From Planctomycetota bacterium (GTDB lineage: Bacteria; Planctomycetota; MHYJ01; WSZJ01; JACPWG01): DNA of 11,169 nt. The DNA is taken from assembly GCA_016220045.1 (NCBI GenBank), contig JACRIP010000223.1, forward strand, positions 1 to 11,169, read 5' to 3'. This document shows, piece by piece, positions 1 through 5,427 of the stretch; position 1 is the stretch's first letter; the number at the start of each line of letters is the position of its first letter. The position numbers and the translations under genes are program-made. The notes under the pieces are model-generated. The model was given only the letters and a program-made list of their open reading frames with translations, was not told where the DNA came from and made no database searches.

Positions 1-1307
1 CCGAACGGGGAAGCGGCGGCCGGGGCGACCCGGTCGGCGGCGAAGCGTGGGCTGGGGGGCAGGTCCGGGACCAGGTCGGGTGAGTACCTGGGATGCGGCG
101 CCGTTGCCGCGGGCGGGGAATCCGCCTCCGTCGGGAGCGGCTCGGGCGTACGCTCGGGGGCGGGCGGCAGCTCGACCGCTGCGACGGGGGGCGGCTGGGG
201 CGCCTCCGCAGGCGTGGGAGCGGGGAGCGGAGCCGGCGGCGGTAGGAGGTCGGGGGCGGGCGGCACGAGGATGGCCGCCTCCTCCGTCGAGGGTGCGGAG
301 GTCGGTTCGCCGGGCGCCGGCAGGAACGCTCGCTCCGGCACGAGGTCGGCCGCCGCGGGGGCGGGTCCGCTCGGCGGCGGATCCGGGATCAGCGTGCCGG
401 TCGGGTCGGCGCCCGGCAGGATCGAGAGGAATTCCAGCGGGGCATTCGGCGGGGCGAAAGCGGGCGCCTGCGGCTCCGCGTCGGGCGTCGCCAGGGTCGG
501 CGGCACGAGGTCGGGCGGGAGGACCGTGCCGAAGAGCAACAACTGCCCGCCCAGCGCCGGCGGCAGCGCAACCGCGGCAGGCGGCAGGGCCGCCGGCGGA
601 TCCGTCGCGTCAGGTGCTACGGCATATACCGTAGCAAGCGCCGGGAGCGCGGGGCCGGGCGCAGGAGGGGGCGGAGCGGGCGCGCGCGGGCCGGCCGCCG
701 TGTCTGCCGCCGCGCCGGATTCGCTGAGGATGTGGAAGGACTCCGCCGCCGGCCGGGGCGGCCGCGGGCCGGCGAAGCGGCACAAGTCCTCGGCCTCCGG
801 GGGGAGCGGCGTGCCTTGACGGCGGGCGAGCTCGAGTCCGTCCCAGACGAGTTCACTGGCGATTTCGGGCGCGACCGCCTGGACGGAGGGGCCGGCGGCG
901 GCGGTGGGGGGGGCCGCGGCGGCGCCGCTGGAACTGTCGGCGGAGGCGGGGTGTTCGGGGGCCGCGAAGCAGCCGCTCGGGCCGAGAAGCGCGAACTCGG
1001 TCGTCGAGAAGCCGGGGAGTCGTTCGGCCGCGCGCAGTCCGGCGCCCCACAACTCGATCTCGAAGCGCACGCACCAGATTTTGCCGAGCTCGCGGCGGGC
1101 GAAGGCGAGGCGCGCGAAGCCGGACTCGCGCCAGCCCGCTTGGAGCCAGGCGCCCTCCCACGCCGAGCCCGCGGTCGCCGGCCACGCGAGCGACCCGAGG
1201 CGGGGATTGTGGGGGACGAGGTCGAGCCCGCGTCCCAGGCGGCGTTCGCGCCGGGAGGGCCCCTCCGGGCGGTCGGGGCGGTCGGGGCGGTCGGAGTCCG
1301 ATGCCAT
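1..1307 (-). CDS. Hypothetical proline/alanine-rich protein, C-terminus beyond the window
   Basis: I do not recognise this protein. The minus strand is open from an ATG at 1307 to the left edge (435 codons, no stop), with strongly G/C-biased third positions as in the neighbouring genes. Residues 1-25 are charged (DRPDRPDRPEGPSRRERR). About residues 28-118 look like a folded domain rich in Trp and hydrophobics, including WEGAWLQAGW, GKIWCVRFEIELWG and STTEFALLGPSGCF. The end of this stretch faintly recalls the last part of DUF4912 (a '..ELG...G.F..' pattern), but I would not name it on that. The rest is Pro/Ala-rich with recurring LVPP / DLVP / LLPP blocks and a few hydrophobic islands such as GGQLLLFG. 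There is no signal peptide. A weak Shine-Dalgarno (GAAGGG, 8 nt before ATG) and a good promoter at 1348-1376 support the start and strand. The open frames on the opposite strand are shadows. Confidence 0.72.
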   Translation of the reverse strand, partial: MASDSDRPDRPDRPEGPSRRERRLGRGLDLVPHNPRLGSLAWPATAGSAWEGAWLQAGWRESGFARLAFARRELGKIWCVRFEIELWGAGLRAAERLPGFSTTEFALLGPSGCFAAPEHPASADSSSGAAAAPPTAAAGPSVQAVAPEIASELVWDGLELARRQGTPLPPEAEDLCRFAGPRPPRPAAESFHILSESGAAADTAAGPRAPAPPPPAPGPALPALATVYAVAPDATDPPAALPPAAVALPPALGGQLLLFGTVLPPDLVPPTLATPDAEPQAPAFAPPNAPLEFLSILPGADPTGTLIPDPPPSGPAPAAADLVPERAFLPAPGEPTSAPSTEEAAILVPPAPDLLPPPAPLPAPTPAEAPQPPPVAAVELPPAPERTPEPLPTEADSPPAATAPHPRYSPDLVPDLPPSPRFAADRVAPAAASPF

Positions 1308-1347
1308 CGCGGGGACCCTTCGGTGCAGGGGGAGTGGAGCTGCGGAG

Positions 1348-1376
1348 ATTCTATCCGGACGCGGGAGGCCGGTCAA
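1348..1376 (-). promoter_or_regulatory. Sigma70-type promoter of the proline-rich gene
   Basis: On the minus strand TTGACC (1371-1376) and TAGAAT (1348-1353) are separated by exactly 17 nt, matching five of six consensus bases in each box. The expected start of transcription near 1341 would leave a leader of about 35 nt before the ATG at 1307. In DNA this GC-rich the match is unlikely to be accidental, and it argues that the gene to the left is real. Confidence 0.7.
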
Positions 1377-1399
1377 TCGTCCGCCGACCACCGGGTGCA

Positions 1400-1457
1400 G
1401 GGTGCATGTCCGTACCTGCGCAGTTCGCGTAGGGGCGCGTCGAGACGCGCCCCTGCG
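1400..1457. repeat. Intergenic repeat: GGGTGCATGTCCGTA unit plus 14-bp-arm hairpin
   Basis: Two elements lie side by side. The first (1400-1421) starts GGGTGCATGTCCGTA and recurs at 1771-1792 (20 of 22 identical) and, inverted, at 1754-1768 (15 of 15 identical). The second is a hairpin with arms CGTAGGGGCGCGTC (1428-1441) and GACGCGCCCCTGCG (1444-1457), a 2-nt centre and one G-T type mismatch. A near-identical hairpin lies at 1687-1716. They look like members of dispersed intergenic repeat families. Confidence 0.75.
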
Positions 1458-1686
1458 GCGCAGGCCACCGCCGGGATGAAGCCGCCGCGGCCTCCGGCAG
1501 GCCGCGCGCGAGGGGCGGTTCGGCCCAAACCGGTTCGCATTCGCGAGCGGCAGGATCCGCGAAACGCTGGGTTCGCAGGCAGGCGGTGGATCGCCATCCT
1601 CGCCTCCGGCGCGGCGTGCCGGGCCGTGGGCGCACGTCGGCGGGCAAGGTGCCTCGGGGCGACCGGACCCGGCATACGCTGTTCCA
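1458..1686. other. Non-coding stretch without a recognisable gene
   Basis: The open frames here, on both strands, consist of Arg/Pro/Ala-rich translations that run through the flanking hairpin repeats. None has a convincing ribosome binding site or family resemblance. I see a short palindrome AACCGGTT near 1529 and nothing else. Confidence 0.5.
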
Positions 1687-1716
1687 CGTAGGGGCGCGTC
1701 ACGACGCGCCCCTACG
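1687..1716. repeat. Perfect 14-bp inverted repeat (CGTAGGGGCGCGTC hairpin)
   Basis: Arms CGTAGGGGCGCGTC (1687-1700) and GACGCGCCCCTACG (1703-1716) pair perfectly around the 2-nt centre AC. This is the second copy of the hairpin at 1428-1457. The copies differ in the two central bases and in the one arm position that forms a wobble in the first copy. It is not next to a stop codon, so a terminator role is not obvious. Confidence 0.8.
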
Positions 1717-1748
1717 GCCAGGTCAGGAGAACGCGGATGCGGCCAGGT

Positions 1749-1792
1749 GCACCTACGGACATGCACCCCCGGGTGCACGACCGTACCTGCGC
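1749..1792. repeat. Inverted pair of the GGGTGCATGTCCGTA repeat unit
   Basis: The right half (1771-1792) is a direct near-copy of 1400-1421. The left half (1754-1768) is an exact inverted copy of its first 15 nt. They meet at the small palindrome TGCACCC-CC-GGGTGCA (1762-1777), so the locus can fold as one longer imperfect hairpin. Confidence 0.7.
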
Positions 1793-1800
1793 GTTGCTGT

Positions 1801-1902
1801 TGGGGCGCCCCTTGTGGGCACCCCGTCGCGCCGACGTTGCCGGCAGGCAGGGCGGGCATCCCCCTTCGCCTCCGGCTACGGGGGACAGGCCAAGGCCCGC
1901 CC
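1801..1902. repeat. Compound inverted repeats, GGGGCGCCCC and GGGCGGGC...GCCCGCCC
   Basis: GGGGCGCCCC (1802-1811) is a perfect palindrome followed by GTGGGCACCCC, another complement of it. Further on, GGGCGGGC (1850-1857) pairs with GCCCGCCC (1895-1902), and inside that TCCCCC (1859-1864) pairs with GGGGGA (1880-1885). This is probably another member of the same class of mobile-looking intergenic hairpins. Confidence 0.55.
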
Positions 1903-1951
1903 CTACAGACCGAAGGGGAAGCTGCCGGCATGACCGGTCGGGCACCGCCTC

Positions 1952-1986
1952 CCACCGTCCACCGGCCACCGGCCACCGGCCACCGC
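1952..1986 (-). repeat. Heptamer array A: five GGTGG-N2 units just 3' of the NAD-kinase-like gene
   Basis: On the minus strand, five in-phase heptamers (GCGGTGG, CCGGTGG three times, ACGGTGG) begin 6 nt after the stop codon at 1993-1995. The GGTGG orientation is in the sense of that gene. The 9-nt lead-in CCACGCGGT is also found at the start of the array behind the hydrolase gene (end 6760). The unit and polarity match the arrays at 6377-6453 and 6669-6766. Confidence 0.85.
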
Positions 1987-1992
1987 GTGGCG

Positions 1993-2910
1993 CTACACCA
2001 CGAGGTTGAGGGTCTCGCCCGCCACGCCGACCCGCACCGTCTGGCCGTCGAGGAACTCCACCCAATCGCTCTCGATGCCGTCCGCGAAGATCACACTGCC
2101 CTCGCCGAGCTCGGACGTCAGCGTCAGCTCCGCGCCGTCGGCCAGCTCCCCGAAGTCCAGCTCCGCGCCGGTCGCCACGCTCGGCCAGGGCTCGCGCACG
2201 AACCACACCAGCCGCCGCTCCTCGGGCTGGGGCAGCTTCGCCAACAGCCCACGCTGGCGCGCGACCGACAGGCACCATCCGGTGCTTCCCGTACCGGTGC
2301 CGACGAGCACGCCGGACGAGGACTGGCGCTCCTCCCGGCCCCCGGCGCGCAGCAGGTACTTCGAGGACTGGTGGGTGCGGCAGCCGAGGTAGATTTCGTT
2401 GAGCGCCAGCAGCGTCTGGCCGTCCTCGCGCCGCGCCTCGGCCATCACCCGCCGCTGGAGCCGGAACGGGCCGGCGCGCGTGCCCACCCATTCCAGCAGG
2501 GCGGCAAAAGCCGCGGGCGGATGCGGACACAGCACGCCCACGAAGCGCGCCGGGTCGGGGTTGATGCCGAGGACGAGCTGGCCGCGCAGGTACTTGGCGG
2601 CGTTCGGCACCAGCCCGTCCTGCCCGACCACGGCGACCACGTCGTCGCCGTTGAACACGAAGCGGTCGAGATCGCCGCGGTCCACCCGCACCCGGCGGCG
2701 GTCCGGCGGCAGCGCCGCGAAGACCGTCGCCAGGGCGGCCTCGAAGCGCGCCTGGCCCTCCTCGTAGGGCGCCAGGCTCTGGCCCTTCGACTCCAGGTAA
2801 AACCGTACCTGGCCGCCCGTGCCGTGGCGCTCGCGCAGCAGCTCGAACGGCGTTTTGCGCGTCACGATCACGACGCGCGGAAGATCGACGGTCGGACGTG
2901 TCGGCGGCAT
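1993..2910 (-). CDS. NAD-kinase-fold protein (NAD+/NADH kinase-like), GQDG variant
   Basis: This 305-residue cytoplasmic protein has the length and motif order of the ATP-NAD kinase family, which phosphorylates NAD(H) to NADP(H). Visible motifs are VVAVVGQDGLVPNAAKYL (residues 91-108), NPDP (117-120), NEI (171-173), SSGVLVGTGTGSTGW (197-211) and FADG (275-278). The classic nucleotide-binding GGDG is GQDG here (96-99). The second family signature normally reads close to DG-x-x-x-x-TPTGSTAY, and here TGTGSTGW replaces its core. The fold assignment is therefore firm, while kinase activity on NAD is likely but not proven. The start is the ATG preceded by GGAGG at 7 nt spacing (2918-2922). No clear promoter was found in the repeat-rich upstream region. 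A heptamer array starts 6 nt after the stop. The regulator and SPFH genes lie upstream on the same strand, suggesting a link to NAD metabolism. Confidence 0.88.
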   Translation of the reverse strand: MPPTRPTVDLPRVVIVTRKTPFELLRERHGTGGQVRFYLESKGQSLAPYEEGQARFEAALATVFAALPPDRRRVRVDRGDLDRFVFNGDDVVAVVGQDGLVPNAAKYLRGQLVLGINPDPARFVGVLCPHPPAAFAALLEWVGTRAGPFRLQRRVMAEARREDGQTLLALNEIYLGCRTHQSSKYLLRAGGREERQSSSGVLVGTGTGSTGWCLSVARQRGLLAKLPQPEERRLVWFVREPWPSVATGAELDFGELADGAELTLTSELGEGSVIFADGIESDWVEFLDGQTVRVGVAGETLNLVV

Positions 2911-2917
2911 GGCGATT

Positions 2918-2922
2918 CCTCC
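2918..2922 (-). promoter_or_regulatory. Shine-Dalgarno GGAGG of the NAD-kinase-like gene
   Basis: GGAGG on the minus strand, 7 nt upstream of the ATG at 2910, fixes that start codon. Confidence 0.75.
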
Positions 2923-3055
2923 ACCAGTGTGGGCCTCCGGGGGCTCCGCGGCCCCTCCCCGCCCCTTTTCAAGACGACGCCGGTCGGCGCCCCGGCGAAC
3001 CGAACCGAGCCCCCCGCCGTAGCAAGCTGCGTAGATCGGCCACTCGGCTCGTTTG

Positions 3056-3079
3056 TCGTTCCGCCTTCAGGCGGAACGA
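3056..3079. repeat. 11-bp inverted repeat TCGTTCCGCCT / AGGCGGAACGA
   Basis: The arms 3056-3066 and 3069-3079 are perfectly complementary around a 2-nt centre. A smaller related hairpin, AGGCG-TTTC-CGCCT, lies at 3106-3119. The element stands alone between two genes and looks like a dispersed intergenic hairpin. Confidence 0.7.
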
Positions 3080-3211
3080 AGGGCGATTGCGGGTCGCCTG
3101 GGAAGAGGCGTTTCCGCCTACAGAGGCCGGCGCAACCGTTCGCTGCGGGCGGGTACGCCTCGTTCTGGGGATCGGGCCGGCCGGACGAGACTCCGACCGC
3201 GGTGACCTCGC

Positions 3212-3240
3212 GGCGCAGGCCGGAAGGCCTGCGCCACAAT
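3212..3240. repeat. Hairpin repeat with GGAA loop, copy 1 (GGCGCAGGCC)
   Basis: Arms GGCGCAGGCC (3212-3221) and GGCCTGCGCC (3226-3235) enclose a GGAA loop. The tail CACAAT extends the similarity to the second copy, which lies inverted at 3283-3311 (27 of 29 positions identical). Confidence 0.8.
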
Positions 3241-3282
3241 GGTTCCGCGCATGTCATAGTCGACCTCGCGAGCTCTCCGGCA

Positions 3283-3311
3283 ATTGTGGTGCAGGCCTTC
3301 CGGCCTGCACC
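3283..3311. repeat. Hairpin repeat, copy 2, inverted, with compensatory change
   Basis: Arms GGTGCAGGCC (3288-3297) and GGCCTGCACC (3302-3311) enclose TTCC, which is GGAA on the other strand. Compared with copy 1 there are two differences, and they sit opposite each other in the stem (a C-G pair becomes T-A), so pairing is kept. Confidence 0.8.
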
Positions 3312-3405
3312 GAAGGGCCACGGATCGCTGCCTTTGGCGACCGCCGGTGCAGGCGGAACATCGAACGCGCGGACCTCCCGAGCAACCTCCTGCGGCCGGC
3401 AGACC

Positions 3406-3427
3406 CGAGTCGCCCGAGCGCGACTCG
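3406..3427 (-). terminator. Possible terminator hairpin after the SPFH gene
   Basis: CGAGTCGC and GCGACTCG form a perfect 8-bp stem with a 6-nt loop, starting 10 nt after the SPFH stop codon (3438-3440). There is no run of T after it, so intrinsic termination is uncertain. It may instead protect the 3' end of the mRNA. Confidence 0.45.
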
Positions 3428-3437
3428 CGTTCTAGCG

Positions 3438-4478
3438 CTACGTGCCGACCTGCTCGGTGAGCATCTCCTTGAAGGCGTCGCCGAAGAGGTTGGGGGTGAT
3501 GTTGAGGTGCTGGATGGTGCCGATCTTCCCCGCGAATTCCTGGAGGGCGAGGCCGATGAGCACCTTGCCGGTCGCGGTCTGCCAGATCTCGACGCGCCGC
3601 TTCTCGGCCTCCGCCTTGGCGTCCGCGAGGAGGCGCAGCGCCTGGGCGTCGCCCTGGGCCTTGACCTCGGCCCCGCGTGCGGCGCTCGCCGCCGCGATGA
3701 GCTGGCGCTCGCTCTCCGCCGTGATGCGCGTCTTCTCGGCTTCGGCCTCCTTGGTCACCTCGAGCAGGCGATTGGCGCCCTGCTGGCTGATCAGGTTCTC
3801 CTGGCGGCGCGCCAGCTCGATCTGGGTCGCCAGTTCGTTCTCCTTGATCGCGCGCTCCTTCTCGACCGCCAGCGCGCGGCGCTCGAAGACCGCTTCGTCC
3901 GCCTTCTGCTGGATCGATTCGCGGGTCGGCGTGGCGAGCGCCTTTTCCAGCTCGGGCGTGGGCGCTACGCGGATCACCTGAACGCCGACGAGCACCAGGC
4001 CCATGGCCGTCAGCTCCGCGTCCTGACGCAGCGCCTGGTCGATCGCGCGCCGCATCGCCTCGGCCCCGCGCTGCACCGCTTCGGCGAGCGTGACGCCGGC
4101 GAGGTAGGCGCGCGCGGGGTCCTGGGCGCGCTGGCTCCAGAGCCCGGCCAGCCGTTCGAGCGGCTGCTCGACCCAGACGCCGGTCTCCAGGCTGATCGAG
4201 AAGTTGAGGCGCGCGGCCGCGGCCTTGGGATCGGCGCAGCGGTAGGCGAGCGTCACCTGCGCGCTCACCTCCTGGACGTCGCGCGTGCGCTCCTTGAGCA
4301 GGAAGGTGGTCTCGACGTCTTCCACCGGGACCTGCGCGACGGCCGCCGTGTAGCGGTTGAACCAGTAGGCGAGCCCGGGTCCCTCGCGCGCCAACCGGCC
4401 CTTCACGTAGTGCAGGACGTACTGGTTCGGCTCCGCCCGGAGATGGCCGAGGAAGCCGATGCGTTGCAGGTGCGCCAT
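3438..4478 (-). CDS. SPFH/band-7 domain protein, soluble, with long coiled coil
   Basis: The 346-residue protein belongs to the SPFH (stomatin/prohibitin/flotillin/HflK) superfamily, which builds ring or cage scaffolds, usually on membranes. The SPFH domain spans about residues 10-180, from AEPNQYVLHYVKGRL to MGLVLVGVQVIRVAPTPELEKAL. About 180-300 is an Ala/Glu/Lys/Arg-rich helix (VEKERAIKENELATQIELA and following), the usual coiled coil. A short C-terminal part ends LNITPNLFGDAFKEMLTEQ. Unlike classical stomatins and HflK it has no N-terminal hydrophobic segment, so it is cytosolic or only peripherally bound. AAAGGAG 5 nt before the ATG marks the start. It lies 49 nt after the stop of the NrtR-like regulator with no promoter seen between them, so both should be expressed from the promoter at 5261-5289. 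Its specific role is unknown. Confidence 0.88.
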   Translation of the reverse strand: MAHLQRIGFLGHLRAEPNQYVLHYVKGRLAREGPGLAYWFNRYTAAVAQVPVEDVETTFLLKERTRDVQEVSAQVTLAYRCADPKAAAARLNFSISLETGVWVEQPLERLAGLWSQRAQDPARAYLAGVTLAEAVQRGAEAMRRAIDQALRQDAELTAMGLVLVGVQVIRVAPTPELEKALATPTRESIQQKADEAVFERRALAVEKERAIKENELATQIELARRQENLISQQGANRLLEVTKEAEAEKTRITAESERQLIAAASAARGAEVKAQGDAQALRLLADAKAEAEKRRVEIWQTATGKVLIGLALQEFAGKIGTIQHLNITPNLFGDAFKEMLTEQVGT

Positions 4479-4527
4479 GGCGTCTCCTTTCCGGGTCGCC
4501 TGCGGCGGCCCTGGGGTCGGTGCTCGA

Positions 4528-5217
4528 TCACAATTCGAAGAGGAATCCGCGGCGCGCGAGGCGCCGGTACTTCGCCTGGTCGAAGCGGTAGAGCCGGGCG
4601 GCGCGATGGGGCACGTCCTCCTGGGTTTCCCGGAGGTCTTCGAGCAGCCCCATGGCGAGTACCTTCTTGCGGAAATTGCGCTTGTCGAGCGGGGCGCCGA
4701 GGATCGCCTCGTAGAGGTGCTGGAGTTCGGAGAGGGTGAACTTCCGGTTCAGGAGCTCGAAGCCGATGGGGACGTAGCGGATCTTGCCGCGCAGGCGTTC
4801 GAGGCCGACGCGCAGGATGCGCGCGTGATCGAAGGCGAGCGCGGGGGTCGCGGCCACGGGGAACCAGGCGGCGCGGGCGGCGTCGGTGGCGGCGGCGAGC
4901 GCCTGCCCGGCGAGGGCGACCAGCGCGTAGTAGGCGACCGTGACCACGCGCTCGCGCGGGTCCCGGCGCGGGTCGCCGAAGGTGTAGAGCTGTTCGAGGA
5001 AAACGCCGGAGAGCCCGGTCTCCTCGGCGAGTTCGCGGCGCGCCGCGGCGTCCACCGATTCGTCGATGCGCACGAACCCGCCGGGCAGCGCCCACGCGCC
5101 GCGGAAGGGCGCGAGCGCGCGCTCGACGAGCAGGACCTTGAGGTCGGCCGTGTCGAAGCCGAAAAGCACGCAATCGACCGCGAGCGCGGGGCGGGGGAAT
5201 TCGTAGCTGTGCGGCAT
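4528..5217 (-). CDS. NrtR-type Nudix / winged-helix transcriptional regulator
   Basis: The 229-residue protein has an N-terminal Nudix domain (about 8-140) and a C-terminal winged-helix region (about 150-225; RKFTLSELQHLYEAILG then KRNFRKKVLAMGLLEDL). This is the architecture of NrtR-family repressors, which sense ADP-ribose or related NAD-derived ligands and control NAD metabolism genes. The Nudix box is complete: G47-x5-E53-x7-R61-E62-L63-x-E65-E66-x-G68-L69. It could therefore still hydrolyse ADP-ribose-like substrates; some NrtR proteins have lost this. GDPRRDPRERVVTVAYYAL (81-99) is typical of the family. The ATG at 5217 is preceded by GGGAG at 8 nt spacing. It is first in an operon with the SPFH gene, and palindromes over its own promoter suggest autoregulation. 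A plain ADP-ribose pyrophosphatase is the alternative, but the C-terminal domain argues for a regulator. Confidence 0.85.
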   Translation of the reverse strand: MPHSYEFPRPALAVDCVLFGFDTADLKVLLVERALAPFRGAWALPGGFVRIDESVDAAARRELAEETGLSGVFLEQLYTFGDPRRDPRERVVTVAYYALVALAGQALAAATDAARAAWFPVAATPALAFDHARILRVGLERLRGKIRYVPIGFELLNRKFTLSELQHLYEAILGAPLDKRNFRKKVLAMGLLEDLRETQEDVPHRAARLYRFDQAKYRRLARRGFLFEL

Positions 5218-5242
5218 GGCCGGCGCTCCCGGATCGGATCAA

Positions 5243-5282
5243 AGTGTCATTCTGACACTAATTATAGTGTCTATTCTACACG
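5243..5282. promoter_or_regulatory. Overlapping AGTGTC/GACACT operator palindromes
   Basis: Two perfect inverted repeats overlap. AGTGTCA-TTC-TGACACT (5243-5259) has 7-bp arms and a 3-nt spacer. GACACTA-ATTA-TAGTGTC (5254-5271) has 7-bp arms and a 4-nt spacer. A weaker third pairing uses GTGT (5267-5270) and ACAC (5278-5281). Together they cover the transcription start, the -10 box and part of the spacer of the minus-strand promoter. This is the arrangement expected for repression by the adjacent NrtR-like protein; that this protein is the binder is inferred. Confidence 0.75.
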
Positions 5283-5289
5283 AAGTCAA
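5261..5289 (-). promoter_or_regulatory. Near-consensus sigma70 promoter of the regulator-SPFH operon
   Basis: On the minus strand TTGACT (5284-5289) and a perfect TATAAT (5261-5266) are 17 nt apart. Transcription should begin near 5254, inside the first palindrome, giving a leader of about 37 nt. So strong a core promoter fits one that is held down by a repressor. Confidence 0.85.
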
Positions 5290-5329
5290 GCGGATTCCCG
5301 GAAGTCGCGCGCCGGTCGGGATTTCCCCC

Positions 5330-5358
5330 TGGACGCCGGGCGGGTCGGGCGCTACACT
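5330..5358 (+). promoter_or_regulatory. Candidate promoter of the KDGR-repeat protein gene
   Basis: TGGACG (5330-5335) and TACACT (5353-5358) are separated by 17 nt and each matches four of six consensus bases. The position, about 70 nt upstream of the ATG at 5428, is reasonable. The match is moderate. It lies outside the palindrome cluster, so this divergent gene need not share the regulator. Confidence 0.4.
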
Positions 5359-5427
5359 CGGCGGTCGGTCGGCCCCCCCGCGGGTCGGGGGCGGAGCCGG
5401 GACGGAACGAATGCTGCGGAGGAGACG

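Noticed and set aside
732..1691. Plus-strand frame and other frames at 47-819
   Set aside because: These lie opposite the minus-strand proline-rich gene, which has better codon bias, a promoter and a start signal. They continue through a hairpin repeat.
2925..2932. NrtR-type operator near the NAD-kinase-like gene (CAGTGTGG)
   Set aside because: Only one weak half-site resemblance is present, with no inverted partner.
2911..3000. Promoter for the NAD-kinase-like gene
   Set aside because: A TTGAAA occurs on the minus strand near 2970, but nothing resembling a -10 box lies 16-19 nt downstream, so no promoter was called.
3118..3321. Small minus-strand protein of 67 residues over the hairpin repeats
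   Set aside because: The translation is essentially the repeat itself (containing AQAFRPA), and it has no ribosome binding site. Such frames are recurring artefacts of intergenic repeats.
1747..3435. 562-codon plus-strand frame
   Set aside because: It crosses intergenic hairpins, the antisense of the NAD-kinase-like gene and further repeats. It has no domain resemblance and no plausible start.
2898..4739. 613-codon plus-strand open frame
   Set aside because: It runs antisense through the SPFH gene and the repeat region. Its translation is a low-complexity Leu/Arg/Ala/Asp mixture typical of the antisense of a GC-rich gene, whereas the minus strand gives a clear SPFH protein.
4459..5427. Upstream extension of the KDGR protein frame
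   Set aside because: The extension is antisense to the regulator gene and crosses its promoter. The ATG at 5428 has a GGAGGAG site and begins an export signal.
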